Origin: Cryptomeria japonica
Taxonomy: Eukaryota > Streptophyta > Pinopsida > Cupressales > Cupressaceae
Reading direction: 5' to 3'
NCBI RefSeq assembly: GCF_030272615.1
Contig: NW_026729256.1
Span: 61,507 to 125,506 of the forward strand
DNA length: 64,000 nt
The translations under genes were made by a program, and so were the position numbers. The notes below the pieces were generated by a model that made no database searches, was not told where the DNA came from, and saw nothing but the letters and a program-made list of their open reading frames with translations. Positions 9,533 through 20,200 of this stretch are shown here, one piece after another (positions within the stretch are counted from its first letter, which is position 1; every line of letters starts with the position of its first letter).

Positions 9533-10870
9533 ATGGCAGAATTCATCATGAGATACATCACCCTGGATGGTAGATGTGCTAGCATTTTCTCACATCATTT
9601 TAATATCTTAAACCATTTTAGGCACGGTATATTGATTTCTATTCCCTTTTATTTGGTTTCGTCCTTGGGGAATAGTTTAGTTAAACATTTTGAAAACCAG
9701 GATAACCCTATGATTCATGAAGGGCTTATCTTGTTGATTATGGAATACGCCCAAGATCATGAAGTGAAACCCTCCCCCATTGATAAAACCCACATTTCCT
9801 CCTCTAACCCTGATGTGCAGTTGGTTTTTGATACAAAGATGCATGAGGATGACAGTCGTACTGCCATGGATTGGCGTGATAGCAAAGATATGGAGCACCC
9901 TGAGTATAGACCAAAGAAATAAGGGGAGCTTATGGTGACCCTGGGAACTAACGGTAGCAGGAAAATCAATCCTCCAAGGTGGGCGACAAGTAAGTTCAAA
10001 TCTGGTAGCAAGAAAATGCAAGACCTGGAGCCACCCACCAAAAGGAAAATGAAACTAACCAAACCTAGTGGGTCCAAAGTCCTGGACCATGAGATTAGGT
10101 TGGACATCCCTATCAATGTGGATGATGAGAAACATGGGTTTGAGAACAAACAAAATTAAGGTAAGATAAAGGAGGAGAGGGTGATGGGAAATTCCCTATT
10201 GGAGGCTACTAGAAGTCAGGAGATCTATTGGAAGTGGGTGGAGAAGGAAATTGGATCCCTAAAAGATGGTATTAAAGAAATTGTTGAGACTTTCACGGAA
10301 TCCCTTGGGCCCAATAAAACTGAGAAGATCATGAGTATGATCCAGAAAATTTCTCAAGATGTGGAAACTATGAAGGTTGACCAAGAGCACAGAATTGAGA
10401 AGATGGAAGAGGATGCGAGTGAGATCAAAGAAAACCTGAACAATTTGGTGGAAATCAGTAGGCAGATGATGAACAATAGTGCTGATGGTTTGGAAAAAAA
10501 TAATTCCATGATAACTGATTATAGAACCAGGACCAACACCAGTGAGCCTCCCTTGGGGGAAAAGCAGAAAAAGATTGCATCAGAGGGTGGAAAGAGTGCT
10601 ACTGGTGGGAAGACTAGCTCGAGTCCTTGCACTAGAACCAGGAGCTGAACCCAGGGCCAGTGAACCTCCAGATTCATCATGGAGGATTTGGAGAAAATCA
10701 ATAAGAGGATTATTTAGAAAAATGCTAAATTGATTCACTCTCTTAGTTGAGTGCTTTGCCTTGTTTTTTGGTTTAGCTGGTTTTTGTTTTTTGGCTTTTT
10801 GTCTGTGTGGGGTTTGTACCCTGTTTTGCTTAGTTTTTCGGTCGGGTTGGCTGCTGGCCTTGGTCTGTAA
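9533..10870 (+). pseudogene. Retroelement-like reading frame of unknown family, unit 1
   Basis: One reading frame of about 445 codons can be followed from the Met at 9533 to TAA at 10868-10870, interrupted by TAA at 9920 and 10157, stops at 10646 and 10658, and more further on. The N-terminal third contains YITLDGR, NHFRHG and PFYLVSSLGNSL, followed by IHEGLILLIMEYAQ. The middle is basic (PPRWATSKFKSGS, PPTKRKMK). A coiled coil follows (about 10310-10480, rich in Glu, Lys and Met with heptad spacing), then a Ser/Thr/Arg-rich segment and a very hydrophobic tail (CLVFWFSWFLFFGFLSVWG). The tail is followed by TATAAAAAACATT, which could be a worn A-tail. I do not recognise the family. Layout and repetition suggest a structural protein of a retroelement. 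Confidence 0.5.
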
Positions 10871-11223
10871 TACTCTGGGTTTCAGGTCCCTGTAAAACTT
10901 GTTTATCTTTATAAAAAACATTACCCAAAAAGTAAGGCAATCCCATTGATTAAAGGATTAAAAAGGATGGTGCAAAGTGATAAAATTGGTTTTTAGTTGT
11001 TGTGTGGCTTTGCTCATATTGTTGACAGTAATATCATGCCTATCAAAAGTTGTGCCAAAGTCCTTGGTTATGCTCAGGCTACTAGTCAAGTCATTCATTC
11101 CATTCCTATGCCTACATCCTTGTCTAGTGTGCTCATATTTACATCTTCTATCATAGTGTTCCACCTCCGTACTCTTAACCTCAACCTTCATACAACAATG
11201 TTACTCCTCCATCACAATCCAAT
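10871..11223 (+). other. Junction between two retroelement remnants, unit 1
   Basis: It starts with the A-rich end of the preceding element (about 10910-10935). From about 10985 it appears to be the frameshifted N-terminal part of the gag remnant: the reading SVPPPYS-stop-PQPSYNN, which is proline-rich, runs in frame into the gag start. No intact gene. Confidence 0.45.
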
Positions 11224-11550
11224 ATGTCCAATTTCAATCCATCCACTAAAGCAACCATCAATAACTTAGCTCAAACTGTTTCATTCCTACAACAACAGTT
11301 GGCTTCCATTACCGAATCCAAGTTTAATGTGCCCACATTTAATGTAGCGAGCCCATTATTTGATGGCATTGTCTATGTTGTCCCTCCTAAACATGTGGAA
11401 GTCTCTCAATTAGAGCTTTATAATGGAAAAAGTGATCCCTTGAATCATATGAAAATATTTCAAACTTTATGTAGTGACTTTCCTCACGATCAAAGACTTA
11501 TAATGGTGAATCTAGACGTGATGTTTGGAGAAGTTATTAATGGTAATTGA
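11224..11550 (+). pseudogene. Ty3/gypsy-type gag N-terminal fragment, unit 1
   Basis: 108 codons that resemble the start of plant gypsy gag polyproteins: a heptad-like TINNLAQTVSFLQQQLASI, then VPPKHVEVSQLELYNGKSD and PLNHMKIFQTLCSDF, then HDQRLIM. The normal continuation (the retrotransposon gag core) is absent; after VNLDVMFGEVINGN comes TGA and unrelated AT-rich sequence. This is a fragment with no pol. Unit 1 has Lys and Glu (STKATI, ITESK) where units 2-4 have Glu and Gln. Confidence 0.7.
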
Positions 11551-13374
11551 TGTTTAGTCGAGTTTGAATTGGCAAATGTTGATTCAACCCCCGTCTTAAT
11601 ATATCGTGTTCCATTTGGGTGGATAGTAGTAGAATACGATGGTGGAGGAAAGGTTGGTTGAGAGAATTGGATTTTTTCTTGGAGGAGGGATGGAGATTAA
11701 GATGATGTATTAGAAAAATGAGAATTAATATTGAAGATGAGAGATGAAACTGGATTTAGGATTGAAACTGGAAAAATAGGATGATGGATAAAATCTTGGT
11801 TAAGATAGATAGATAATTATTCAGAGGAGGGAATATAGATTAACACGATTGATTGGAAATGAACTTTTTATTTAGAAGGATGGATGAAAGGTTGGTTGTG
11901 AATGTTAACTCATCTTCCTTAATCAAATCTTCCTCATTTTAGAAACATAATCTTCTTCATACGTTAACTCATTTCCATCTTAGATATTGCTTCTTCTTTC
12001 ATTAGTTAACTCAATCTTTAAAATAGGACCTTTATGTGCCCATTTATCCATCATGTAAATAAATAATTTATTATTATCCTCTCACAGACTCAAAATGGAA
12101 AAAAATCATTTTGTAGTTGAGTTGATTCAATGTCATCATTCTTATCCTTATCATCTATTGATTTTTTATTATAAAACTATAAATAAGATCCTTTCCCCAC
12201 CCTTTTAGAATCACATTTTATGCAAATTCATTTTATGACATATGTTATGATGTGAGGATCAAGCATCCACATACTTTCAAGGTGAACAACATCAACGCAT
12301 CTTTCTTTCTGAGATTTGTAATGATATTGGTAAATAGGATTTATATTTAATTTCTTTTTTATGTTTTTGAGTATTTGTATTTCTTATTTTCCAATTTCCA
12401 CGCAATAAAAGTTCCAAGAAAAATAAAGGAGAAGTTGGGTGCTCTGATCCAAAAACAACATAGAATGAAAAGGATAAGAACAAAATTATCTCAGTTGAGG
12501 AGGAAGAGGAAGAGGTGAAGAAATTTAAGCACAATACTTGCAACAAAAGTTTCATAGAGAGTCAGAAGGGATAAAATATAAAAAATAAAAACTATGGAAA
12601 AAAAAAGGGCCAATAATAAGAAAATGGAAAATATCAAAGCTTAGACACATAAGAAGAAAGATAAAAATAAATCCATATTTTTCCTTGTATAGATCACTTT
12701 ATAGACTAGGAAAATCATTGGAAGTAGCACAGCTATATAGAATATTTTTTGTAGAGAATGAAAGATCGTTATCCAAGTCATATTGGACTTCATTGGGAGT
12801 AGTAATTATGTAATGGTAGATATAATATAGGAATTTTTGAAGGAAATGATTGACACCATTAAGGAAAAAGGAGAGAAGGCAACACAACTATTGGATAACA
12901 TTTGGACAAGTGCCTTCAGAATTAAACTTGTTCCTAAGTAATAGATCACAAAAAGAGATCTATAAAAAAAGGAGCTTATGTATAAGTAGATAGTAGATAC
13001 TCTTTGTTCTTAAAATGATGAGGCCAAGCAAAGAGTGAGAAGTGAGACCATGGAGTCCACTAAAAGGCCCATGCTAGCCTACTAGCTAAGAGAAGAGTGT
13101 CGTGGTAGAAGAAGATAATATAAACAAAACGTAATATATTGTTTATGGTATAATAGGAATAAGTATAGATGAATTAGTCAAGGAGATCTAGGATGACACT
13201 ACACAAACAGAGGAGGATATAAATATAATACAGATTGTGATATCAAGACCTAGATGAACAAACAATACAAACAAAAAATAAATAAATAAAGGAGGAACAT
13301 AATTGAAAGAGATAAACAAACGTTACAAGATATATTGCATGATAAATGAGAGGATAAAAAAATAGAGGATCTAG
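11551..13374. other. AT-rich spacer with possible LTR-like segment, unit 1
   Basis: 1.8 kb without an intact gene. GTTAACTCA recurs three times (about 11908, 11963, 12005). CTATAAATAAG at about 12177 looks like a TATA box, and the DNA to about 12300 could be a worn LTR or leader, but no matching partner LTR or primer-binding site is visible. 12400-13370 is A-rich on +, with a Glu/Lys-coding stretch (about 12490-12520) and purine runs that are probably low-complexity remnants. By eye, 12402-13734 is identical to unit 2. Confidence 0.5.
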
Positions 13375-13827
13375 AACACAGGTCGCGCACGAGAGTTACT
13401 ATTAGAAGCGATGTTAAGCAAAAACGAGCGGACGAGAGTTACAACACAGGTCGCGCACTTCACATAAAAGAACGCCCTCGGGTAACAAGTGGTAGTTGTT
13501 AACACAAAACAGCAGTCGTTTACGAGGAGAATGACATGCATGAAGTGCGAGAACTTTAAAAGACAATCCAAGAAACGCATTAAATCTAATTTTAGCTCTA
13601 AATGCACGAGGAAAAAGGATAAAAATAGATAAATATGTATCTCGCAAAACCGTGCACTATATAAAATTCCAGTGGCATGCAAAAAGCCTGTTGCTACTGA
13701 ATGACAACCATGAAAGTTTTGTATGCAGCAGATTCAGATTGAGCTATATATTGTCCCAGAAGCGAGGGAAACATTAATAGAGCATTTGGTTCAGTCGGTG
13801 ATTTCAATAGAGCAGTTGATTCCAAGC
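13375..13827 (+). promoter_or_regulatory. PMEI promoter and leader serving copy 2
   Basis: AACACAGGTCGCGCAC occurs twice (13375-13390 and 13443-13458), each near an ACGAGAGTTAC word. The CGCG cores resemble CAMTA-type sites. TAACAA and TTGTTA (13483-13488, 13496-13501) form a small inverted repeat. CATGCATG at 13535-13542 is a perfect RY/Sph element, the site of B3 factors such as ABI3, FUS3 and LEC2 that drive seed genes. TATATAAAA at 13658-13666 is a good TATA box, placing transcription start near 13690, about 140 bases before the chosen ATG. Site functions are inferred from sequence alone. Confidence 0.6.
13701..13742 (+). promoter_or_regulatory. Upstream ORF in PMEI leader, copy 2
   Basis: If transcription starts about 30 bases after the TATA box, the first ATG in the mRNA is this one. 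It encodes 13 residues, MTTMKVLYAADSD, and stops at TGA (13740-13742), 85 bases before the PMEI start. It overlaps the out-of-frame Met at 13723 that would give a 35-residue N-terminal extension. The uORF could lower PMEI translation or steer initiation to the later ATG. Confidence 0.45.
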
Positions 13828-14385
13828 ATGGCGTCCTACAGAAGTGGTCTCTTGTGCGCAATCATGTTTTTAGCAATTCATGGAGGCTGGGCTCAGACTT
13901 CCGATACAATTAGTAATGCCTGCAGTAATGCCTTATATACACACTTTTGCGTTTCATCATTGTCCAAAGCTTCTGGGGCTTTGGAGGCAGATTTAACCCA
14001 GCTTTCTGTTATTGCAGTCCGTTTGTCTAGTGAAGTAGCGAAACCTGTTTCTAGGTTTATAGAAAAGCTCAAAAAAAGAAATCCCAATGTCTCGGCTCTT
14101 GAAGACTGCTCAGATCTGTTGAAGGATACAAGGGAACAGCTTCATGATTCACAGTCAGAACTAAAGCAATTGTCTAATGTCAATTTCATGGAATATGTAG
14201 AAGATGTGCTCACAAGGCTGAGTGGTGTGGAGACTAATCAGGATACATGTTTGAGTGGGTTGAAAGAAAGCAATGTTCCTGCAACCTTGGTTTCCAGTGT
14301 AAAAGATAATACAGATAATCTGACCATGTTGATTAGTGATGCTCTAGCTGTTGTTAGCACTCTTCGGCAACAGGGACAAATTTGA
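13828..14385 (+). CDS. PMEI/invertase inhibitor family protein, copy 2
   Basis: 185 residues, identical to copy 1 except residue 184 (Gln instead of His; CAA for CAC), so it ends Gly-Gln-Ile. It is the first copy with its full promoter in view. The in-frame Met at 13723 would give 220 residues, but the extra 35 residues would precede the signal peptide, so the ATG at 13828 is preferred. The four disulfide cysteines and signal peptide are intact. Confidence 0.9.
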   Translation: MASYRSGLLCAIMFLAIHGGWAQTSDTISNACSNALYTHFCVSSLSKASGALEADLTQLSVIAVRLSSEVAKPVSRFIEKLKKRNPNVSALEDCSDLLKDTREQLHDSQSELKQLSNVNFMEYVEDVLTRLSGVETNQDTCLSGLKESNVPATLVSSVKDNTDNLTMLISDALAVVSTLRQQGQI

Positions 14386-15438
14386 CTACTTTAGAAAACA
14401 GCTAAACATATTGGCTGTTGGCTTGTGAGGAGGGATATATATAGCAGATAACACATATTTGCTGTTCAAGCTTCATCTTTGGTTACTTGTTTTGTTTGTG
14501 AGATACATCATTGTGCTATTTAGATACCATTTTTGGTAACATACAAATGGAATGTTTGTGATTCAAGAAATGTTTTAAATGTTGTTATTGTGTTTGATTT
14601 TAGAAATATATTTGTAAGATATATTATTGAATTTTAATTTGTTTTGAACATTTATCTTATAGTTTGTATGAATTATTTTCTTTTTCTGATGTTTTATAAT
14701 GGAATTTAGATTCTTTTATATTTCATGATAAGTATAATTTTAATAAATTAACTACGATCAATGAAAAAGAAATTACTAATGAAATGCTTGAAAATCTTGC
14801 AGTAAGTATGGTGTACCCTGCATCACTGAGTATTGAAATATTGAAATAAATTAAATTAAATGATGAATTATATTTATATTATAAATTAATCGAAAGATTA
14901 TAATTTTTCAAGAGAGTGATCTGGATACTCATTCTTAAAAACACAAAATTTACTGGCATCTATATAATACAGCTTTTCCAATAAATCAATATATTTACTA
15001 CAGTTTTCACTTGTCTGTAATTTTCAAATAAATTTTCACTTTTATCAAAAAAGACTTAATGGAATGCGGATCGCCTAATGTAACTGACATTATCCTCAGA
15101 TAATGTAACTGCCATCTTAATGAATTGTACCAACGGTGACGTGGAAGACCAACTGGTTCATCTTCATCATCGTCTCTTTAAAATCGCTCCTATCTATGTT
15201 AGAATAATTGCTACTATTTCATTTTCTTCAGCTGCAGGTTTGGACACTTGCTTTCCGGTCCTCCAAGCGAGCTCTTGGACTTACACCAAATAGGCAACGA
15301 CATTTTGCTATGAAGATCAGTTAATGCAAGAACCCTCTCGCCTCTCTCAGTATAGTAGTTTCAAAACTGATAGGATATATTTGTAATTGAATATGCATCC
15401 TCTTCATTTGCACGGGCAAATAACTCTACGACTAAACA
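14386..15438. other. PMEI 3' flank, unit 2
   Basis: It matches 652-1704 with only two substitutions seen (about 14835 and 14966). It holds the same hairpin (15087-15106) and exon-like scrap (about 15212-15324). No gene. Confidence 0.65.
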
Positions 15439-16114
15439 CAACCTATAAATTCAACCTTAATCTAACCCTAATTGAACCCTAACTCTTATTCAACTATGAT
15501 CCTAATTGGATTCTAGCATGAATCTTAACCCCAATAAAACTTTGCTTCCAATTTAACCTTAACCCTAATTGAACTCTTATACGAACCCTAACTATAATTA
15601 AACCCTTTCCACAATCAAATCCCATCTCTAATTAATTATAACATTAATCCTTAACCCTAATCTCTCTACTTTAATGTTGATCCTAAACTCAACTCTAACC
15701 ATACATTTGAACCCTAACTACAACTTCAACCCTAATCTACACCTAATTCAACCCTATTTTTAAACTTAACCCTAACCCTAATTGAACTATAATCTCAATT
15801 AAACTCTAATCCTAACCCTAATCGAGCCCAAACCCTAATCCTAATTGAAGTGTAAGACTAATTTAACCCTAACCCTAATGTAATTGAAACACAACCCTAA
15901 TGCTAACCATAATTTAACTCTAGCACTAATTGTAATTGAACCCTTATTATAAGCTAACCCTAAAATTAACCCTTACCATAATTACTAAACCCTATTTTGA
16001 ACCCGAACCATAACCCTAAAGTAACCTTAATTGTAAATCCATCCCAACCTTAAGCATATCCCAATCTTTATGCTAACATAACCCATAAACCCATTTGAAC
16101 CCTAACACTAACCT
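15439..16114 (+). repeat. Degenerate telomere-like block, unit 2
   Basis: Appears identical by eye to the unit 1 block, interruptions included. It was therefore copied along with the unit and not generated independently by telomere addition. Confidence 0.8.
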
Positions 16115-17212
16115 TAAATTTAAATTTAAATTTAATTTAAGATCGTAACAGTTGTTCACTTCTAGTTTTATTTGGAAAAAAGGTTTGTAAGATTTAAAGA
16201 AAAGATTTGGCTTAAAAGTATTGCTCCAATCTCCATTCCTTTTTTTATTTTTTTAATTTTTTAATTTTTTCTGAAGCGAGATCTTCCTAGGAGGCAATAC
16301 CCTTTTTTATTAAAAACTGAAAAACAAAATTACACAGTAGACAAAGCCAACCTCTCATTTATACAAATACATAATCCCATTACCTATTTCTACCACCCTT
16401 TCAATAATCTCCACAGGCATGATACCATAATTCTCTCTCATGTATCTATTGAACTTGTCCAGGCCATAATCCTTCATCAGTCTTTTCTTAAACAAAGACC
16501 ATGCCATTTTTGTTTCACCTTCTTCCCTTCGTCATTCAGGTTGAAATATCCCAACATGCATCTTGAATCCAGTGCAGCCCTCATCACTTCCTCGTATATA
16601 TCTTCCCTCATCATTCTCCTCACTATCCCTATAGCTGCTGAAGGTTTTCCAAGGACCTCAACGATCGGATTAAATATATTCTCCATCACCACCCTGTCAT
16701 GAACGTGGCCATCGTTCTAGAAGTCGACTCTTAAAATTTGGATCACAGAGTGTTTTTCTTTGTCATTTGCCTTCTTAAAAAGGCGACTGATCTCTTCCTC
16801 TAGCGCTTCCCTAAGTGCAAAGTCCAAAGTCCTCATCCATTCTCAACTTCTCTTTTGTTCCTTCTGTGCTCTACAAAACACTTCTTCTCCTAATGTATCC
16901 CTTTTAGCATGATCTAGAGTCATCTCCACTGATGTCTATCCTATCCAACTACGACTTCACTCTGCCCAAAACTGCTACTGACCCGATCCTAAATCTGAAC
17001 AAAATCTTACCTTACCCAAAAAATTTGTCGTCAAAACATTATACTTTGATTTAGAAGACACAATTCTAGGCACGAATACACTTCCTTCCATGCCGCCTCT
17101 AGCTTGAGTAAGATAAATCTCATCCAATTCTCTCAGGAGGATGTACTTCCCTATCCTCTCCCAAAATAGTACTAAACTCATTCTACAGGTCTATCTCATC
17201 CAACTCGACCAT

Positions 17213-20200
17213 CTATCTACCTTTTCTTAGACCTTCATTGGCAAGCCAATTAGATACCCTATTTCCTTCCCTATATGAATGATTGAAACGGTACTCCAAG
17301 AATTTGCTCAATTTTTATTCAATCGCTGGTAGCCATTGATTTAATTTCCAGCTGATAAAATTAGAGCGCATCACTCCATTTAACACCACTTGTGAGTCCC
17401 CTTCAATGAGAATATTCGAAACCTCCTTGTTCACACACATCTCCAACCCATTATTGAGTGCACATATCTCTGCCTTGTTATTGGTAGCTATTCCCATCAA
17501 TCCCATAATTGCAATAATCATTTTTCCCGAATCATCCCTCAAAATAGCGCCGAACCCTGCCTTACTCAGATTTCCTTTGCTAGCTCCATTTAAATTCAAC
17601 TTAAGCCAACCTGGGGTTGGTTCCCGACATCTTACTCCCTTCCTCTTAGATTGTTTATTAATGATGTTGCAGATGACTAGATCCTTCAAACCCCATTTCT
17701 CTTCCATCATTTTGTCCCATTTGGAGTAAATCTTCACCCATTTCCCTGGAATATTCCCTTTCACCACTTCAACAATTAAATATTCTTTCAAAAAGTCCTC
17801 GTCTCTAAAAATACTCCTATTTATTTCTTTGCATATCTGCCAAGCTACCATGGAAGGACTAGTCACCTGGATAAGTCTCCCCATTTTGAATGCTTACTCT
17901 CTGTCGACCAGGAAAGCAAGAATTCCATTAACGTCCTATTCCTAGCCGATCTCCATTCTAACGTTTCCATCAACCGGTCCCAACATCTCACCACCAACGG
18001 ACACCAAAAAAAGAGATGTTCAGCGGTTTCCTCATTCCCTCTACATAGGTAACAGATATTAGGACCTTAAATTCCCATCTCTCCTGTACCGCCTTGAACT
18101 TCTAACACCCACTCCTTATCCTCAATACAATCAATTAATGCTTTCACCCCATTCCACGAGTCTCTCTAGAACCGAGCCTTCTTTCCATTACCAATTTTAC
18201 AGGACAGATGATTCAAGATTACTCTTCATCTTTCCCAGATGAACCTCCAAATCGTCAAACCTGATTCAGAGTTGGCCAAGGTAAAATTCCTTTCCAAGTC
18301 CTTCTAGTCTAAATATTTTTCCCTCATAAACTTGCACCAAGGTTTTTGAGGAAACATATAGTTTCCAAGCCAATTTGGCTCCCAAAGCCAGGTTCTATAG
18401 ATCCATTTTCCTAAGTCGCGCTCCTCTTTCTTCCTTCACGATACACGCCGTATCCTAGTTTATTAGCATAACTCTCCTAGAATCCTTCAATCCTTCCCAT
18501 AAGTTCACTTCTTTAACAACCCGTCCAACGTGCCAATGGACCGCACGATGAGCCTAAAACATGTAATGCTATAGATTGGGATCGTTGATAAAAAACATTT
18601 TATCATTTGAATCGTACCAGCCTATGAAAACCACTTTTTTTTCCATGATTCCGCTTTAGATTGACAATTATTGATGATCTCGTCCTATAGCAACCTATTA
18701 CTTCGATCGATGAACAAGGGAACTCCCAAATATATCGAAGGGAATGATTCTGTTTGGAATTCCAATATTTTTTCAATCTTGTTTTGATTCCTTTGGCTAG
18801 TGTTAACAAGGAACACCTGTGACTTATTTTTATTCATGATTTGAATCGATGCCTCCACATACTCATCCAAAGTTTCCTTAATCACTACCACTTCCTGATC
18901 CGAAGCCTCCCAAAATAAGATCGTATCATCAACAAATTGTGAATGCGAGATTGGCTCCAGGTCTCTGTGAACCCCGACTCCCTTGCAAAATCCCATCATA
19001 CAGTTCTTCTTAATGTTCCTGCCCAAAGATTCTACCATTAGAAAAAATAAGGAGGGAGATAAAGGGTCTCCTTGTCTCAATCCATTGGTGTCTCTAAAGA
19101 AACCACATGTATAACCATTGACCAACACTAAGAAATGGGTTGATGAGATGGATTGTCGCATACAATCTAGCCATCTGCCGTGAAAACCAAATTTATCCAG
19201 GACCAAGAGGAGGAATTCCCAATTAACCTAGTCAGACACCTTGCTCATGTATAGTTCTACCACCATCCCTTTCATATTCTCTCTTCCCATAGAGTGAAGA
19301 GTTTTCGAGACCAGGATGATACTATCGATGATTTCTCTGCCAGGGGTAAATCCGTGTTGTTCCTCCGAAATGATTTAATGTAAAATATTCTTGAGCCTCA
19401 AAGCCATGGCCTTTGAGATGACTTTGTAAATAGAGTTACACAGAGAAATAGGTCTGTAATCCACTATCATCTCACAATTATACCTTTGGGGTATAAGAAA
19501 AATTATTGCGATGTTGATTTCTCTGACCAGTCTCCTCTTCTTCCTAAACTCTTCCACCATCATCCATATGTCCTCCCACCTGAAGTCCCAACATTTTTGA
19601 TATACTTTTTCTATAAAGGCATCGAGGCCTGGCACTTTATTAGGGTGAAGAAAGAATACCGCCTCCTTGACTTCCTCCAGAGAGAAAGGCATATGCAAAG
19701 CTTCATTTTCTTCCTGGGATATGACTTGGTCTATTACTTTTAATACGTTATCCCTATATCTAACATCACCGCCTATGAAAGAACCAAGTGGGTTTTCAAA
19801 ATGTTGAACTGCAACCTTCTCAATATCATCTCCTGCTAAACAACACTGACCATTATCATCCTTGATTGCTTCAATCTTATTGATCAATCTCATAGCCTTC
19901 ACCGATGAGTGAAAGAACTTTGTATTTAAGTCCCTAGGTGAAATACACATCTTCCTGGATTTGTTGCGCCAATAAATCTCCTCCCTAGCCAATACCTCCG
20001 ATAGACATCCCTTCAATTCCTTTTCTTTTTTATATTCATCATTGGTCATCCCAAAGAGAATTACCTTCTCATTAAGAGAAGCAAGCTCCTCCTCTAACCT
20101 CAAATTATTTTAAAAAATATTCCTAAACGATTCTACATTCCACCTCCTACTTTTATCCTTAAGAAAATGTAAACGTTTAACAAAACAGAAGCTGGACATA

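Larger units (their letters stand above)
1..13734 (+). repeat. Tandem repeat unit 1 (13,734 bp)
   Basis: First of five head-to-tail copies. Base 1 corresponds to base 13735 of the next copy, and the sequence then matches base for base except for scattered substitutions. This unit starts inside the 5' leader of its PMEI gene, so the promoter of this copy lies outside the window. Unit-specific marks are a nonsense codon in the LINE zinc knuckle (shared with unit 2) and a cysteine in place of glycine in the LINE RT region (5641-6369). Confidence 0.97.

Noticed and set aside
9757-10149. Minus-strand ORFs of 114 and 130 residues, plus others to about 10920
   Set aside because: Antisense shadows of the plus-strand retroelement-like frame, which has coherent coiled-coil and basic segments.
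11900-12300. A complete LTR
   Set aside because: TATA-like and leader-like sequence is present, but I could find no second copy within the unit, no TG...CA ends that pair, and no primer-binding site.
12292-12555. Minus-strand 87-residue ORF with a Ser run
   Set aside because: The Ser run is the reverse of a GAGGAAGAGGAAGAGG low-complexity purine tract; no start context or domain.
13371-13682. Minus-strand ORF of 103 residues over the PMEI promoter
   Set aside because: Conserved only because the promoter region itself is nearly identical between units; Cys/Phe/Leu-rich with no recognisable domain.
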